Shown here: piece by piece, positions 51,076-58,694 of the stretch
Numbering within the stretch: the stretch's first letter is position 1
How the letters are laid out: every line of letters starts with the position of its first letter
Source: an uncultured Bacilli bacterium
Lineage (GTDB): Bacteria > Bacillota_I > Bacilli_A > RF39 > UBA660
Assembly: GCA_944363635.1 (NCBI GenBank)
Contig: CALVUP010000004.1
Coordinates: forward strand, 1 to 64,000
Length of the DNA stretch: 64,000 bases
Reading direction: 5' to 3'
Notes under the pieces: model-generated
Told to the model about the DNA's origin: nothing
What the model saw: only the letters and a program-made list of their open reading frames with translations
Database searches by the model: none
Translations under genes and position numbers: made by a program

Positions 51076-51516
51076 TTACCCTCCTAAAATCATAAATCGT
51101 ATCATTCCAAAAATCCATGCGGATACGACACCATAAAGAATAACCGATCCTGCTAATTTAAAAATATTGCTTCCAAGTCCAAAAATAGGTCCTTCTGTTT
51201 TATATTCAATTCCGGCACTTGTCATAGAATGTGCAAATCCTGTAATTGGTATAATTAAACCACACTTACAGATTGTAACCCACTTATCAAAGAAACCAAG
51301 GGCTGTAAATAAAGAAGCAAAAAAGATTAATGTCACAGTCGCAAATATAGAAGCTTCTTGAGCAGGAATTTCTAAAAAGTAAGAATAAATATCAATTAAT
51401 CCCTGACCAATTAAACCTACAATTCCTCCACTTACAAAAGCAATGATTCCATTTTGAACTTTATGTTCTTTTGGTTTATGTCTGTTGACAATTTCATTAT
51501 AATCTTTTAATCTCAT
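51076..51516 (-). CDS. spoVAC: stage V sporulation protein AC (SpoVAC)
   Basis: 146 residues, four membrane helices. A cytoplasmic start of about 25 residues (YNEIVNRHKPKEHKVQNGI) precedes GGIVGLIGQGLIDIYSYF, FASLFTALGFFDKWVTICKCGLIIPITGFAHSM and a GLGSNIFKLAGSVILYG segment, all typical. SpoVAC is the mechanosensitive pore component of the dipicolinic-acid channel. First gene of the operon; the usual SpoVAA, AB and AF genes are absent here, a simplified set also seen in Clostridia. Confidence 0.94.
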   Translation of the reverse strand: MRLKDYNEIVNRHKPKEHKVQNGIIAFVSGGIVGLIGQGLIDIYSYFLEIPAQEASIFATVTLIFFASLFTALGFFDKWVTICKCGLIIPITGFAHSMTSAGIEYKTEGPIFGLGSNIFKLAGSVILYGVVSAWIFGMIRFMILGG

Positions 51517-51531
51517 ACTATCACCTAATCC

Positions 51532-51561
51532 TATTATGTTAATAATTTTAAATTTTTATAC
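51532..51561 (-). promoter_or_regulatory. sigma-G-like promoter of spoVAC-AD-AE
   Basis: Minus strand GTATA (51557-51561), exactly 18 bases, CATAATA (51532-51538). This matches the known forespore sigma-G pattern GHATR-N18-CATNHTA at every specified position. AGGTGAT and the spoVAC start follow. The match and the gene it serves agree. Confidence 0.75.
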
Positions 51562-51562
51562 A

Positions 51563-51593
51563 AAAAAATTAGTTTCAATTGTTTGAAACTAAT
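51563..51593 (-). terminator. terminator between sigF and spoVAC
   Basis: ATTAGTTTCAA (51568-51578) pairs with TTGAAACTAAT (51583-51593) and a T-run follows on the minus strand. It separates the spoIIA and spoVA transcripts. Confidence 0.88.
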
Positions 51594-52234
51594 CTTTGTC
51601 TTAGTTTAGTCAATATCTTTGCTTCTTTTCTGGATACTTGTACTTGAGAAATGCCTAATTTATCTGAAGTTTCACTTTGTGTTAAATCATTATAATATCT
51701 TTGCTTGATCAACTCTTTTTCATCATCGGATAAATGATTTAGTTCTGTTTTTAAATCTTGTATATCAGCATCATAAGCTTTTTCTTCACAAGAGATTCTA
51801 TTATATAAATCCATACTTTCTTCATTTTCTTCATAATCCAAACTACGAATAAATTCATTCGCGGCTTCTACATCCGCAATTTGCTTTTCATCCATTTCTA
51901 AAAATAAAGATAATTCTGTTGTCGTAGGACTTCGCATCAATTTTTGTGATAAAAATTCTTTTGCTTTACTAATCGCTTGGTTTAATTTTATATATTCACG
52001 ACTAATTTTAATATTCTTATCTTCTCTTACATATTTTTTTACTTCCCCGTAAATCGAGGAAAAAGCATAGGTGGAAAACTTTACTCCAGCTTGTTCATCA
52101 TAATTTTTATACGCTTTTAAAAGTCCAATCATACCTGCTTGAAACAAATCCTCTTTGTCAAAATATTTGATATATTTTTTTATAATATAGTATATTAGAT
52201 TCTGATTTTGTTCTACGATTTCTTCTACTTGCAT
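51575..52234 (-). CDS. sigF: forespore RNA polymerase sigma factor, SigF type
   Basis: 219 residues with sigma-70 region 2 (EDLFQAGMIGLLKAYKNYD near 28-46, KFSTYAFSSIYGEVKKYVR near 52-70), region 3 and region 4 ending in LGISQVQVSRKEAKILTKLR near 193-212, the SQVQVSR helix being shared by SigF, SigG and SigB. About 30 N-terminal residues of Bacillus SigF are absent. Position directly after a SpoIIAA-like gene and before spoVA genes identifies it as SigF. GGAAGGAG precedes the start. Its usual inhibitor gene, spoIIAB, is not between spoIIAA and sigF. Confidence 0.9.
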   Translation of the reverse strand: MQVEEIVEQNQNLIYYIIKKYIKYFDKEDLFQAGMIGLLKAYKNYDEQAGVKFSTYAFSSIYGEVKKYVREDKNIKISREYIKLNQAISKAKEFLSQKLMRSPTTTELSLFLEMDEKQIADVEAANEFIRSLDYEENEESMDLYNRISCEEKAYDADIQDLKTELNHLSDDEKELIKQRYYNDLTQSETSDKLGISQVQVSRKEAKILTKLRQRLVSNN

Positions 52235-52248
52235 ACAATTTCTCCTTC

Positions 52249-52584
52249 CTATATATTTATAATACTAAAGGCTTGTAGTTCATTGTCGCTTTTATGTATT
52301 CCCTTAAAAAAATCTTTTTCTATTTTTTTATTGTCATCGACGCCACAAATAACGACCTTGCCATCTATTTTCGCAATATACCTATATTCATCTAAAATCA
52401 AATCGGCTCCAATGGTATCTAAATTGGTTAACTGACGCAAATTAATTACAATGTACTTAATTCCCTTTTCTTCAATTAAATTACTCACTTCATTTTTAAA
52501 ATATTTAGATGTTTCTTTATTTAAATTTCCAATTAATCGTACAAAAAGGATTCCTCTTCTTATTTCCATATTTATATCTAACAT
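52249..52584 (-). CDS. spoIIAA: SpoIIAA-like anti-sigma factor antagonist (STAS domain)
   Basis: 111 residues, one STAS domain. RRGILFVRLIGNLNKETS opens it, IKYIVINLRQLTNLDTIGADLIL (near 43-65) matches the phospho-site region and GKVVICGVDDNKKI follows. In Bacillus SpoIIAA this region is MDSSGLG, with the phosphorylated Ser after Asp; here it reads LDTIGAD, so a Thr replaces that Ser and the next residue is Ile. Unphosphorylated SpoIIAA frees SigF from SpoIIAB. The start follows AGGTGATCAA. It is the first gene of an operon with sigF, with Spo0A boxes upstream. Confidence 0.82.
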   Translation of the reverse strand: MLDINMEIRRGILFVRLIGNLNKETSKYFKNEVSNLIEEKGIKYIVINLRQLTNLDTIGADLILDEYRYIAKIDGKVVICGVDDNKKIEKDFFKGIHKSDNELQAFSIINI

Positions 52585-52636
52585 TTGATCACCTCGTTAC
52601 TCAAATATAGAACACTTTTTTCTATTTTTATACACA

Positions 52637-52645
52637 TTCGACAGA
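52637..52645 (-). promoter_or_regulatory. Spo0A box 2 upstream of spoIIAA
   Basis: Minus strand TCTGTCGAA, 8 of 9 to the Spo0A box TTTGTCRAA. It lies about 53 bases before the spoIIAA start, in the same orientation as the other box, 26 bases away centre to centre. Confidence 0.7.
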
Positions 52646-52662
52646 ATCTCTCTTTTTTTTCG

Positions 52663-52671
52663 TTCGACAAA
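52663..52671 (-). promoter_or_regulatory. Spo0A box 1 upstream of spoIIAA
   Basis: Minus strand TTTGTCGAA, a perfect match to the Spo0A box. In Bacillus the spoIIA operon is activated by Spo0A-phosphate with sigma-H; no convincing sigma-H -35/-10 pair was found here. Confidence 0.8.
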
Positions 52672-52683
52672 ATTCGTGACTAT

Positions 52684-54039
52684 TTAAATTCCTAATATTC
52701 TTTTTACAATTAAAAACATTGAAATGGATAAATAAGAAAATATGCTATTTTTTTCTGGTTGTTTTTCATTCTTGTCTTCTTCTTTTTGCTGTTCTTTTAC
52801 AGTTTGTCCCGTTTTAATTGTTATTTTATCTACTTGTTCTACATTGCTTTCTTTAGAAATATGAATACTTTCCATTTTTTCTTCTACATCTAATGTAACG
52901 TATTGATCAATTTGAAAATCTTGATAGGAAAATGTAATCTTATATAAACCATTCTTATTGATGTTGATGGTATCTTTAATTTGAATTTTCTTTTTATCTA
53001 TACTGGATTTTTCAATCAAATCATATAAATTATAGTCTCTAGAGGTAATAACATAATTCTCTTTAAAGGTAATTGTTTCTCTGTTTTTTATCTTATAATA
53101 GATTTTATATTGCTTTTGGTCTTTAATATAACCTGGTTTATCTATATAATACCCTTCTAAATAGTTTCGATCCATTCTATAATATTTATATTTTATATCT
53201 TTGTAAGCATATAAAGTATATTGACTGATTAATTTATATTCTTCTTCCTCTATTTTTTCTTCGGTTGTTATTTTTTGTTTTTCATAATAAAGATCTTTTA
53301 AATAATCTTTTAGATCTATATTAAATCTATATCCACTATCTTCGGTATTGTACATATTGCTTTCTAAATAGACATCAATATAATTCTTGAGTACTTGTTT
53401 TTGATCGTCTAAAGCACTTATTTTAAATGTACTTTTATCGGTACCATAATTATCCGTAAGATAGACTTCTAATTTTAATTTTTCTAAATCATAGTTTCCT
53501 TTTAAATCAAGAATGAATGTATCTTGATTTAAAACAGAAGTGTATCCTTGATCGAACTGATTATCCATTATTTTCTCTTTGTTTTTACAGTTTGCACATT
53601 CTAGAGTATAGGCAATTTCTTTACCTTCAGAATACACTTTTACCTCTAAAAAACGTAGTGCATCATTTGAACCCATAATATCATAAAAGTATAAATAACG
53701 AATCGGAAGGGCTTTGGCATATTCATACATTTCTTTAGTCTTTATAATACGCCCTTTTTCTTCCTTAGGCCTTTCCTTGGACCAATCAGTATAATCAGTC
53801 TCTATAAAATCATTGCTTTTATATGGATACGATGGATCATTTAAATCTTCTACATAATATGCATTGCTATAAATCTTTTGTTCTTCATAAAATTTATATC
53901 GATATTCCTCTTCATAATTGGTATTTATGGGTTTTGTGGTTTGATAGTTGATGGTTTCCTTCCCATAATATGTAGCAGCATAAACACCATTTGGTAAAAT
54001 AAAATTTATAATTATTATGATCTTAAATAATTTTTTCAT
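52684..54039 (-). CDS. unrecognised secreted protein with C-terminal membrane segment
   Basis: 451 residues. A signal peptide ends near residue 21 (NGVYAATYYG). The body is rich in Tyr, Lys and Glu, with LECANCKNKEKIMDNQFDQGY near 147-167 holding a CxxC pair, and later strand-rich segments resembling tandem Ig-like folds (ISQYTLYAYKDIKYKYYRMDRNYLEGYY near 260). An acidic linker with QTVKEQQKEEDKNEKQPEKN is followed by a hydrophobic segment near 430-446. It may be anchored by that end. It lies just upstream of the spoIIA promoter region, but a sporulation role is only suggested by place. Confidence 0.78.
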   Translation of the reverse strand: MKKLFKIIIIINFILPNGVYAATYYGKETINYQTTKPINTNYEEEYRYKFYEEQKIYSNAYYVEDLNDPSYPYKSNDFIETDYTDWSKERPKEEKGRIIKTKEMYEYAKALPIRYLYFYDIMGSNDALRFLEVKVYSEGKEIAYTLECANCKNKEKIMDNQFDQGYTSVLNQDTFILDLKGNYDLEKLKLEVYLTDNYGTDKSTFKISALDDQKQVLKNYIDVYLESNMYNTEDSGYRFNIDLKDYLKDLYYEKQKITTEEKIEEEEYKLISQYTLYAYKDIKYKYYRMDRNYLEGYYIDKPGYIKDQKQYKIYYKIKNRETITFKENYVITSRDYNLYDLIEKSSIDKKKIQIKDTININKNGLYKITFSYQDFQIDQYVTLDVEEKMESIHISKESNVEQVDKITIKTGQTVKEQQKEEDKNEKQPEKNSIFSYLSISMFLIVKRILGI

Positions 54040-54151
54040 ATCCCTCCTTTTTTTCTTTCAACCCCTTTTTATTTTTATTCAATCATAAAATCACCTTCTT
54101 TATTTTTCTATTCACCTATATTATTGTCGCGTGATTTAAAAAATCATAAAA

Positions 54152-54178
54152 AAAATTACATAAAAGTATGTAATTTTA
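54152..54178 (-). terminator. terminator after the DUF3298 gene
   Basis: AAATTACAT pairs with ATGTAATTT around AAAAGT; a long T-run follows on the minus strand. It overlaps the stop codon. Confidence 0.88.
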
Positions 54179-54700
54179 TTGAATGAGTATATTGAAAGAC
54201 CCCATGTAATAAGGTGCGATTTGATAAGGTTCAAAATAAAGTATGATTCCATCCTTGGTAAATACAAAATTTTTAAAATTTTCTTTTTTAGGTATAGTAC
54301 CTTCTATAAGCATAGCTTTTATATTTGGATCTTGAAATTCTTTATGGTTTTCAAATTGTTGTCTACTTTGATTCGAAAAATAATTTAGAAGCATTGGATT
54401 TTCTTTTATTAAATCATTTATATCTATTTTTTGATTTTTAATTTTATTATAATTGATTGTAAAAATGGTATTGTTGGGATGAGCACCACCAAGAAACATA
54501 GAGTTATAAAATACATAAGATAAATATTCATCGGTTTCATATGTATCATAATAAATATACAAACTAAAAGGAAGGTTTTGCACAGAATCTTGTGTATAAT
54601 TCATGAATTCTTGTATATTTTTATTTATATAATAAATGACTTCTTGATTTAATTCTTTATAAGCACTCTGTGGATACATGATTCTGAACGTATTTTTCAT
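54176..54700 (-). CDS. DUF4163/DUF3298 (RsiV/PdaC-like) domain protein without signal peptide
   Basis: 174 residues. The N-terminal half has FRIMYPQSAYKELNQEVIYYINKNI, recalling DUF4163, and YVFYNSMFLGGAHPNNTIFTINYN near 60-84. The C-terminal DUF3298 part has NFVFTKDGIILYFEPYQIAPYYMGSFNI near 145-172. Relatives (RsiV, PdaC) are exported wall or signalling proteins with a lysozyme-binding fold, yet this one begins directly with the domain after GGTGATGAA and has no export signal in frame. It may act in the cytoplasm, or the true N-terminus may have been lost. Confidence 0.78.
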   Translation of the reverse strand: MKNTFRIMYPQSAYKELNQEVIYYINKNIQEFMNYTQDSVQNLPFSLYIYYDTYETDEYLSYVFYNSMFLGGAHPNNTIFTINYNKIKNQKIDINDLIKENPMLLNYFSNQSRQQFENHKEFQDPNIKAMLIEGTIPKKENFKNFVFTKDGIILYFEPYQIAPYYMGSFNILIQ

Positions 54701-54778
54701 TTCATCACCTATATCAGTATATGCTAAAGAAAAAGATTTATTTTGCCATTTTCTTCTATATGATTTCTATAAATTAAA

Positions 54779-54805
54779 GATGTAGAGCATTGTTATGTCT
54801 ACATC
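54779..54805 (-). terminator. possible terminator after the ribokinase gene
   Basis: GATGTAGA (54779-54786) pairs with TCTACATC (54798-54805); the following T-stretch on the minus strand is short. Confidence 0.5.
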
Positions 54806-54829
54806 GATTTTATCTTTCAAATCGTATAT

Positions 54830-55735
54830 TTATTGTTGTGCTAAAAATTGATCCAATTCTTCTTTATATGGCATACCTTCTTGGGCTGTTTTTTTAGTAA
54901 TTTTCATTGCTGATGCGTACTGTGAGCGGACAATAGCGTCTTCTAGGGAATATCCATGAGATAGGCAATAAGCTAGATTTCCACAAAAAGTATCTCCTGC
55001 TCCTGTTGTGTCTTCTATATGGGGTGTATGTATCGCATCTATATGAATATTTCTTTCTCCATTGTTATAAATTAATCCATTTTCTCCTAAAGTGACTATG
55101 AGTTTGTTCGGATATTTTTCTACGCATTGTTCTATATTTTCTGTATGAAATATAGTTTCACATTCTTTTTTATTGGCTGTAATATAGGTTATTTTATCTA
55201 GCAATTCTTGGTTTTCTTTTTCATGAATGGATAGTTTTTCTGGTCGACATGGAGTAATGATAAGTGGGATATGATGTTCGTAACAAAAATCAATGAGTGC
55301 GACACTTACCTCTTTTGGAATTTTCATTTGTCCTACTACAATTTTTGAATTTAATAGTACATCTTGATAGGTAGAAATCATATTTACATCAAAACTTTCT
55401 GTTGCTCCAACATGTCTTTCGATTTTATTTTCTTTTGTTCTGTCGTCTATATATATTTTTGCATAATCGTTATCGATTCCTTCAATCATTTCTACGTTAT
55501 TTGTTGATACATTGTTATAAATTAAATTTTCTAAAATATTTTCACCAACACTGTCTTTTCCAATTCTTGTAATAATAGTCGTTATCGCTCCTGCACGAGA
55601 AGCTGCGACGGCTTGATTGGACCCTTTTCCTCCTGGAATTAATATATTTGGTTGTCTTGAGATCTGACCATTTTGATCCAAATAATACATTTGATCCAAA
55701 GCACATCCTCCAAATACACATACATCATATTTCAT
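54830..55735 (-). CDS. rbsK: ribokinase (PfkB family)
   Basis: 301 residues. The substrate site motif GGKGSNQAVAASRAGA near 37-52, the mid-domain KIVVGQMKIP and the phosphate-binding IEDTTGAGDTFCGNLAYCL near 245-263 with the catalytic Asp match ribokinase. It phosphorylates ribose, or a related sugar, at O5. No ribose transporter genes are adjacent. GGTGATTTTATG is the start region. Confidence 0.9.
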   Translation of the reverse strand: MKYDVCVFGGCALDQMYYLDQNGQISRQPNILIPGGKGSNQAVAASRAGAITTIITRIGKDSVGENILENLIYNNVSTNNVEMIEGIDNDYAKIYIDDRTKENKIERHVGATESFDVNMISTYQDVLLNSKIVVGQMKIPKEVSVALIDFCYEHHIPLIITPCRPEKLSIHEKENQELLDKITYITANKKECETIFHTENIEQCVEKYPNKLIVTLGENGLIYNNGERNIHIDAIHTPHIEDTTGAGDTFCGNLAYCLSHGYSLEDAIVRSQYASAMKITKKTAQEGMPYKEELDQFLAQQ

Positions 55736-55774
55736 AAAATCACCTATTTTTATTATAACATATTAAAAACAAAA

Positions 55775-56956
55775 CTATATAGCTGATGTGAATATTTCTT
55801 TTAAATTTCTTATATAAAGACCCAAAAGATGAATCTTTTTTATATCTTCTTTTACAGTTACTTCTGTTGTGGCAATGGTTTTATTGTTATTATCTTTAAC
55901 AAGAACCTTTCCTACGGTATCTCCTTGTTTTACTGGTAATTTTATCTCATTTAATTGTAGTTGTGTTGTATAATCTATATCTTTATCTGTTTTCTTCTTA
56001 AAGATCGATACATTTTCTTTTAATACAATGTCAACATTCTCCTTATCGGCTTTATCCAAAGTAAGTGTATCAATTTTTGTATCTTTTTTTTGAATGACAT
56101 TAACTTCATATAGATCAAAACCATAATCGAGTAAAGCCATGGTTTCACTATTTCTTACTTTACTATTTTCTTCCCCTAAAACAATAGCAATGAGTCTCAT
56201 ATCGTTTTTCTTAGCTGTAGCCGCTAAGCAATATCCAGCAGCATCGGTATGCCCAGTTTTTAATCCATCTGCGCCTTGGTATTGGCGAACCAATTTGTTG
56301 GTATTCACAAGCCAAAATTTGTTCTCGGTATCCTCTCTTAAATAATCTTCATAAATGGATGAGAATTCTAATATTTTCTCGTGGGATAAAAGTTCCCTAG
56401 CAATCACAGATAAATCACGAGCTGTGGAATAATGATTGTCTACATCCAATCCTGTACAATTTGAAAAATGCGTATTTTTAAGTCCTAATTCTTCCACTTT
56501 TTTATTCATAAGTTTTACAAATTCTTCTTCACTACCTGCGATAGCTTCAGCCATAGCCACAGTAGCGTCGTTCGCGCTTGCAACTGAGATCCCCTTAAAT
56601 AAATCTTCTACACTCATTTTTTCATTTGGTTCTAAGTAAATTTGTGACCCTCCAAAAGAGGCTGCGTTTTCGGATACAGTTATGATATCATCCCATTTTA
56701 TTTTTCCCTGTTCAATATTTTCTAAAATTATAATTTGGGCTGTCATTTTTGTTAAAGATGCAATCGATAGTTTGGTATCTGCCTTTTTTTCAAAGATGAC
56801 TGTTCCACTATCATAATCCAATAAGATTCCACTTTTTGCATTTGTAATTAAATTGGTTGTTTCTTTATTTTCCTCTTCTTTTTCTTCTGTTTGTGCGGAA
56901 ACCACAAAAGGTATAAAAAGAGAAAGACAAAGTATGATCATTATAAATCTTTTCAT
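55775..56956 (-). CDS. dacF: D-alanyl-D-alanine carboxypeptidase (DacF/PBP5 type)
   Basis: 393 residues. A signal peptide ends near 22 (VVSAQ). The serine-peptidase motifs are SLTK near 66-69, SAND near 122 and LKTGHT near 230, all present, followed by a PBP5 C-terminal domain from about 270 and an amphipathic end helix. It trims pentapeptide side chains of peptidoglycan. ATG 56956 follows GGAGGAAAAAT. Upstream CATAATA (56975-56981) resembles a sporulation-type -10, and in Bacillus dacF precedes the spoIIA genes; here the order is the same with three genes between. Confidence 0.92.
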   Translation of the reverse strand: MKRFIMIILCLSLFIPFVVSAQTEEKEEENKETTNLITNAKSGILLDYDSGTVIFEKKADTKLSIASLTKMTAQIIILENIEQGKIKWDDIITVSENAASFGGSQIYLEPNEKMSVEDLFKGISVASANDATVAMAEAIAGSEEEFVKLMNKKVEELGLKNTHFSNCTGLDVDNHYSTARDLSVIARELLSHEKILEFSSIYEDYLREDTENKFWLVNTNKLVRQYQGADGLKTGHTDAAGYCLAATAKKNDMRLIAIVLGEENSKVRNSETMALLDYGFDLYEVNVIQKKDTKIDTLTLDKADKENVDIVLKENVSIFKKKTDKDIDYTTQLQLNEIKLPVKQGDTVGKVLVKDNNNKTIATTEVTVKEDIKKIHLLGLYIRNLKEIFTSAI

Positions 56957-57017
56957 ATTTTTCCTCCTAATAACTATTATGTAATAAAGATATATTTTAT
57001 TAATAAAGGATGATGTC

Positions 57018-57857
57018 ATGAAAAAAATTATTTTTATTTTGGTCGTTTTATTATTCGTTTTTATTCTTTTGTTTTTCTTTTGGTTTTATAAAATAAGGGA
57101 TGAAGAAAAGTATCAAAATAAAAAATATATTAAAACGTTAGAAAAAATAGATTATTATATACCTCAAAATGAGCAAAGATATATAAATTATAAACAAACA
57201 CATTTTAATTTAAACGATGAAGATATCGTTACACAAGTAAACTTAAACTTAGATAAAGATTTTTATACCGATACGATGGAAACTCCCTATAAAAACACCA
57301 ATTATATTTTAATCAATAAATTTTATTATGTGGATAAAGAGTATGTACCAGAGTCTCTAGAAGAGATTACGATTTGTACGAAAGGAAGTCTTTATCTCGT
57401 TGAAGAGGCCAAGATCCAGTTTGAGAAAATGTGTCAGGATGTCCAAAAAGAAAATTTAAAAATCAGAGCTATTTCAGCTTATCGAGATTATACATATCAA
57501 CTCAATTTATACAATAAATATTTGGTACATGACACGAAGAAAAATGTAGATACGTATTCGGCTCGTGCAGGACACTCCGAACACCAAAGTGGATTAACAG
57601 TTGATTTAGATAATACCGTTACGGATTTTAATAACTTCGAAAGTACAGATGAATTTCTTTGGCTAGAGGAGAATGCCTATAAATATGGTTTCATTCTTCG
57701 TTATCCTAAAAATAAAGAAAAAATTACAGGATATTCCTACGAAGCATGGCATTACAGGTATGTTGGTGAAAATATTGCTTCTTACATAAAAAAACATAAT
57801 ATTACTTTTGATGAATATTATGTTCGCTTTATACAAAACAAAGTTAATTATTCGTGA
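57018..57857 (+). CDS. VanY-type D-Ala-D-Ala carboxypeptidase (M15B)
   Basis: 279 residues. An N-terminal anchor spans about 3-23. The zinc-peptidase domain (about 120-270) has SEHQSGLTVDLD with the HxxxxxxD motif near 195 and EAWHYRYVG with the second His near 250, plus RAISAYRDYTYQ near 152. It removes the terminal D-Ala from wall precursors or mature wall. It is divergent from dacF, which does a similar job. Its 3' end overlaps the convergent yihY-like gene by 14 bases. Confidence 0.94.
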   Translation: MKKIIFILVVLLFVFILLFFFWFYKIRDEEKYQNKKYIKTLEKIDYYIPQNEQRYINYKQTHFNLNDEDIVTQVNLNLDKDFYTDTMETPYKNTNYILINKFYYVDKEYVPESLEEITICTKGSLYLVEEAKIQFEKMCQDVQKENLKIRAISAYRDYTYQLNLYNKYLVHDTKKNVDTYSARAGHSEHQSGLTVDLDNTVTDFNNFESTDEFLWLEENAYKYGFILRYPKNKEKITGYSYEAWHYRYVGENIASYIKKHNITFDEYYVRFIQNKVNYS

Positions 57858-58686
57858 TTTTATCTATAATACTTTTTTGTTTTTCATAAGTATTAGCATT
57901 TAAAGCCATTCCTATAACAAATACATAGGAAAGCAAATAAATCCATAACATCAATATTAAAATATTCGCTACACTACCATAAAACAAATCATATTTATTA
58001 AATGCACCAATATAAATAGAATAAACTTCTGTTGCGACAATCCAAATGACGGTTGTAAAGATCGCTCCTTTGGTTGTTGTTACACTTTCAATTTTTTTGT
58101 CGGGAGCCATTGTGTATAGCAATTTAATACTAATAAAGATAAACATCAACGAAATTGGATATTTTAAAATTTGATAAATGATATTGATTACTTTTGCATT
58201 AGCTGATGTTCCTAAAGCAGCTTCAATCAAATCAATAATAAAATCACCAAAGACCGGAACAACAATTAAGAACAATAGTAATAGAACTAATATCAGAGTC
58301 ATGATAATTGCTTTAATTCTTCGGGATAAGTAATCTTTATCCTTAAACTTATAAATGGAGTTAGAAGCAATAATCATTGAATGCGTTCCATTGCTGGCAA
58401 GGAGAAAAGCAGAAAAATAGAAAATTACCATGTTGGTCCCTATGCTTTTCCCCGATGTAAGCAAACTTAAAGCCTCTTTTACAGCACTTGGTATACTAAT
58501 AGCAAACAAATCTTCAAAAGTCGCTAATGAAATATGAAAGGAAGAAGCAATAGCTCCAATTAAAGCAATTAGAGGAATTAAGGACATTAGAAAAAAGAAT
58601 GATAATTGTCCAGGTAAGACTCTCATTTCTGGTCTTTTTATAATATTATATATGGATTTTAACATTCTTTTTGTCTTTTTTTTCAT
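57844..58686 (-). CDS. YihY/BrkB family membrane protein
   Basis: 280 residues with six membrane helices. LPGQLSFFFLMSLIPLIALIGA near 19-40 and the GPxWL-like LLFLIVVPVFGDFIIDLIEAA region near 148-168 fit the family, as does the closing WIYLLSYVFVIGMALNA near 245-261. The family was once called ribonuclease BN; that is not supported. Function unknown, perhaps transport. It follows the GGDEF gene at 8 bases and is likely cotranscribed. Confidence 0.9.
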   Translation of the reverse strand: MKKKTKRMLKSIYNIIKRPEMRVLPGQLSFFFLMSLIPLIALIGAIASSFHISLATFEDLFAISIPSAVKEALSLLTSGKSIGTNMVIFYFSAFLLASNGTHSMIIASNSIYKFKDKDYLSRRIKAIIMTLILVLLLLFLIVVPVFGDFIIDLIEAALGTSANAKVINIIYQILKYPISLMFIFISIKLLYTMAPDKKIESVTTTKGAIFTTVIWIVATEVYSIYIGAFNKYDLFYGSVANILILMLWIYLLSYVFVIGMALNANTYEKQKSIIDKITNN

Positions 58687-58694
58687 TTTATCCC

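Noticed and set aside
56957-57017. CATAATA upstream of dacF as a sigma-G or sigma-F promoter
   Set aside because: No -35 with proper spacing fits. It may equally be a sigma-A -10 (five of six). Mentioned only in the dacF entry.
57844-57857. Overlap of the VanY-type and YihY-type gene ends as an assembly fault
   Set aside because: Both frames keep their family C-termini; short convergent overlaps are common in compact genomes.
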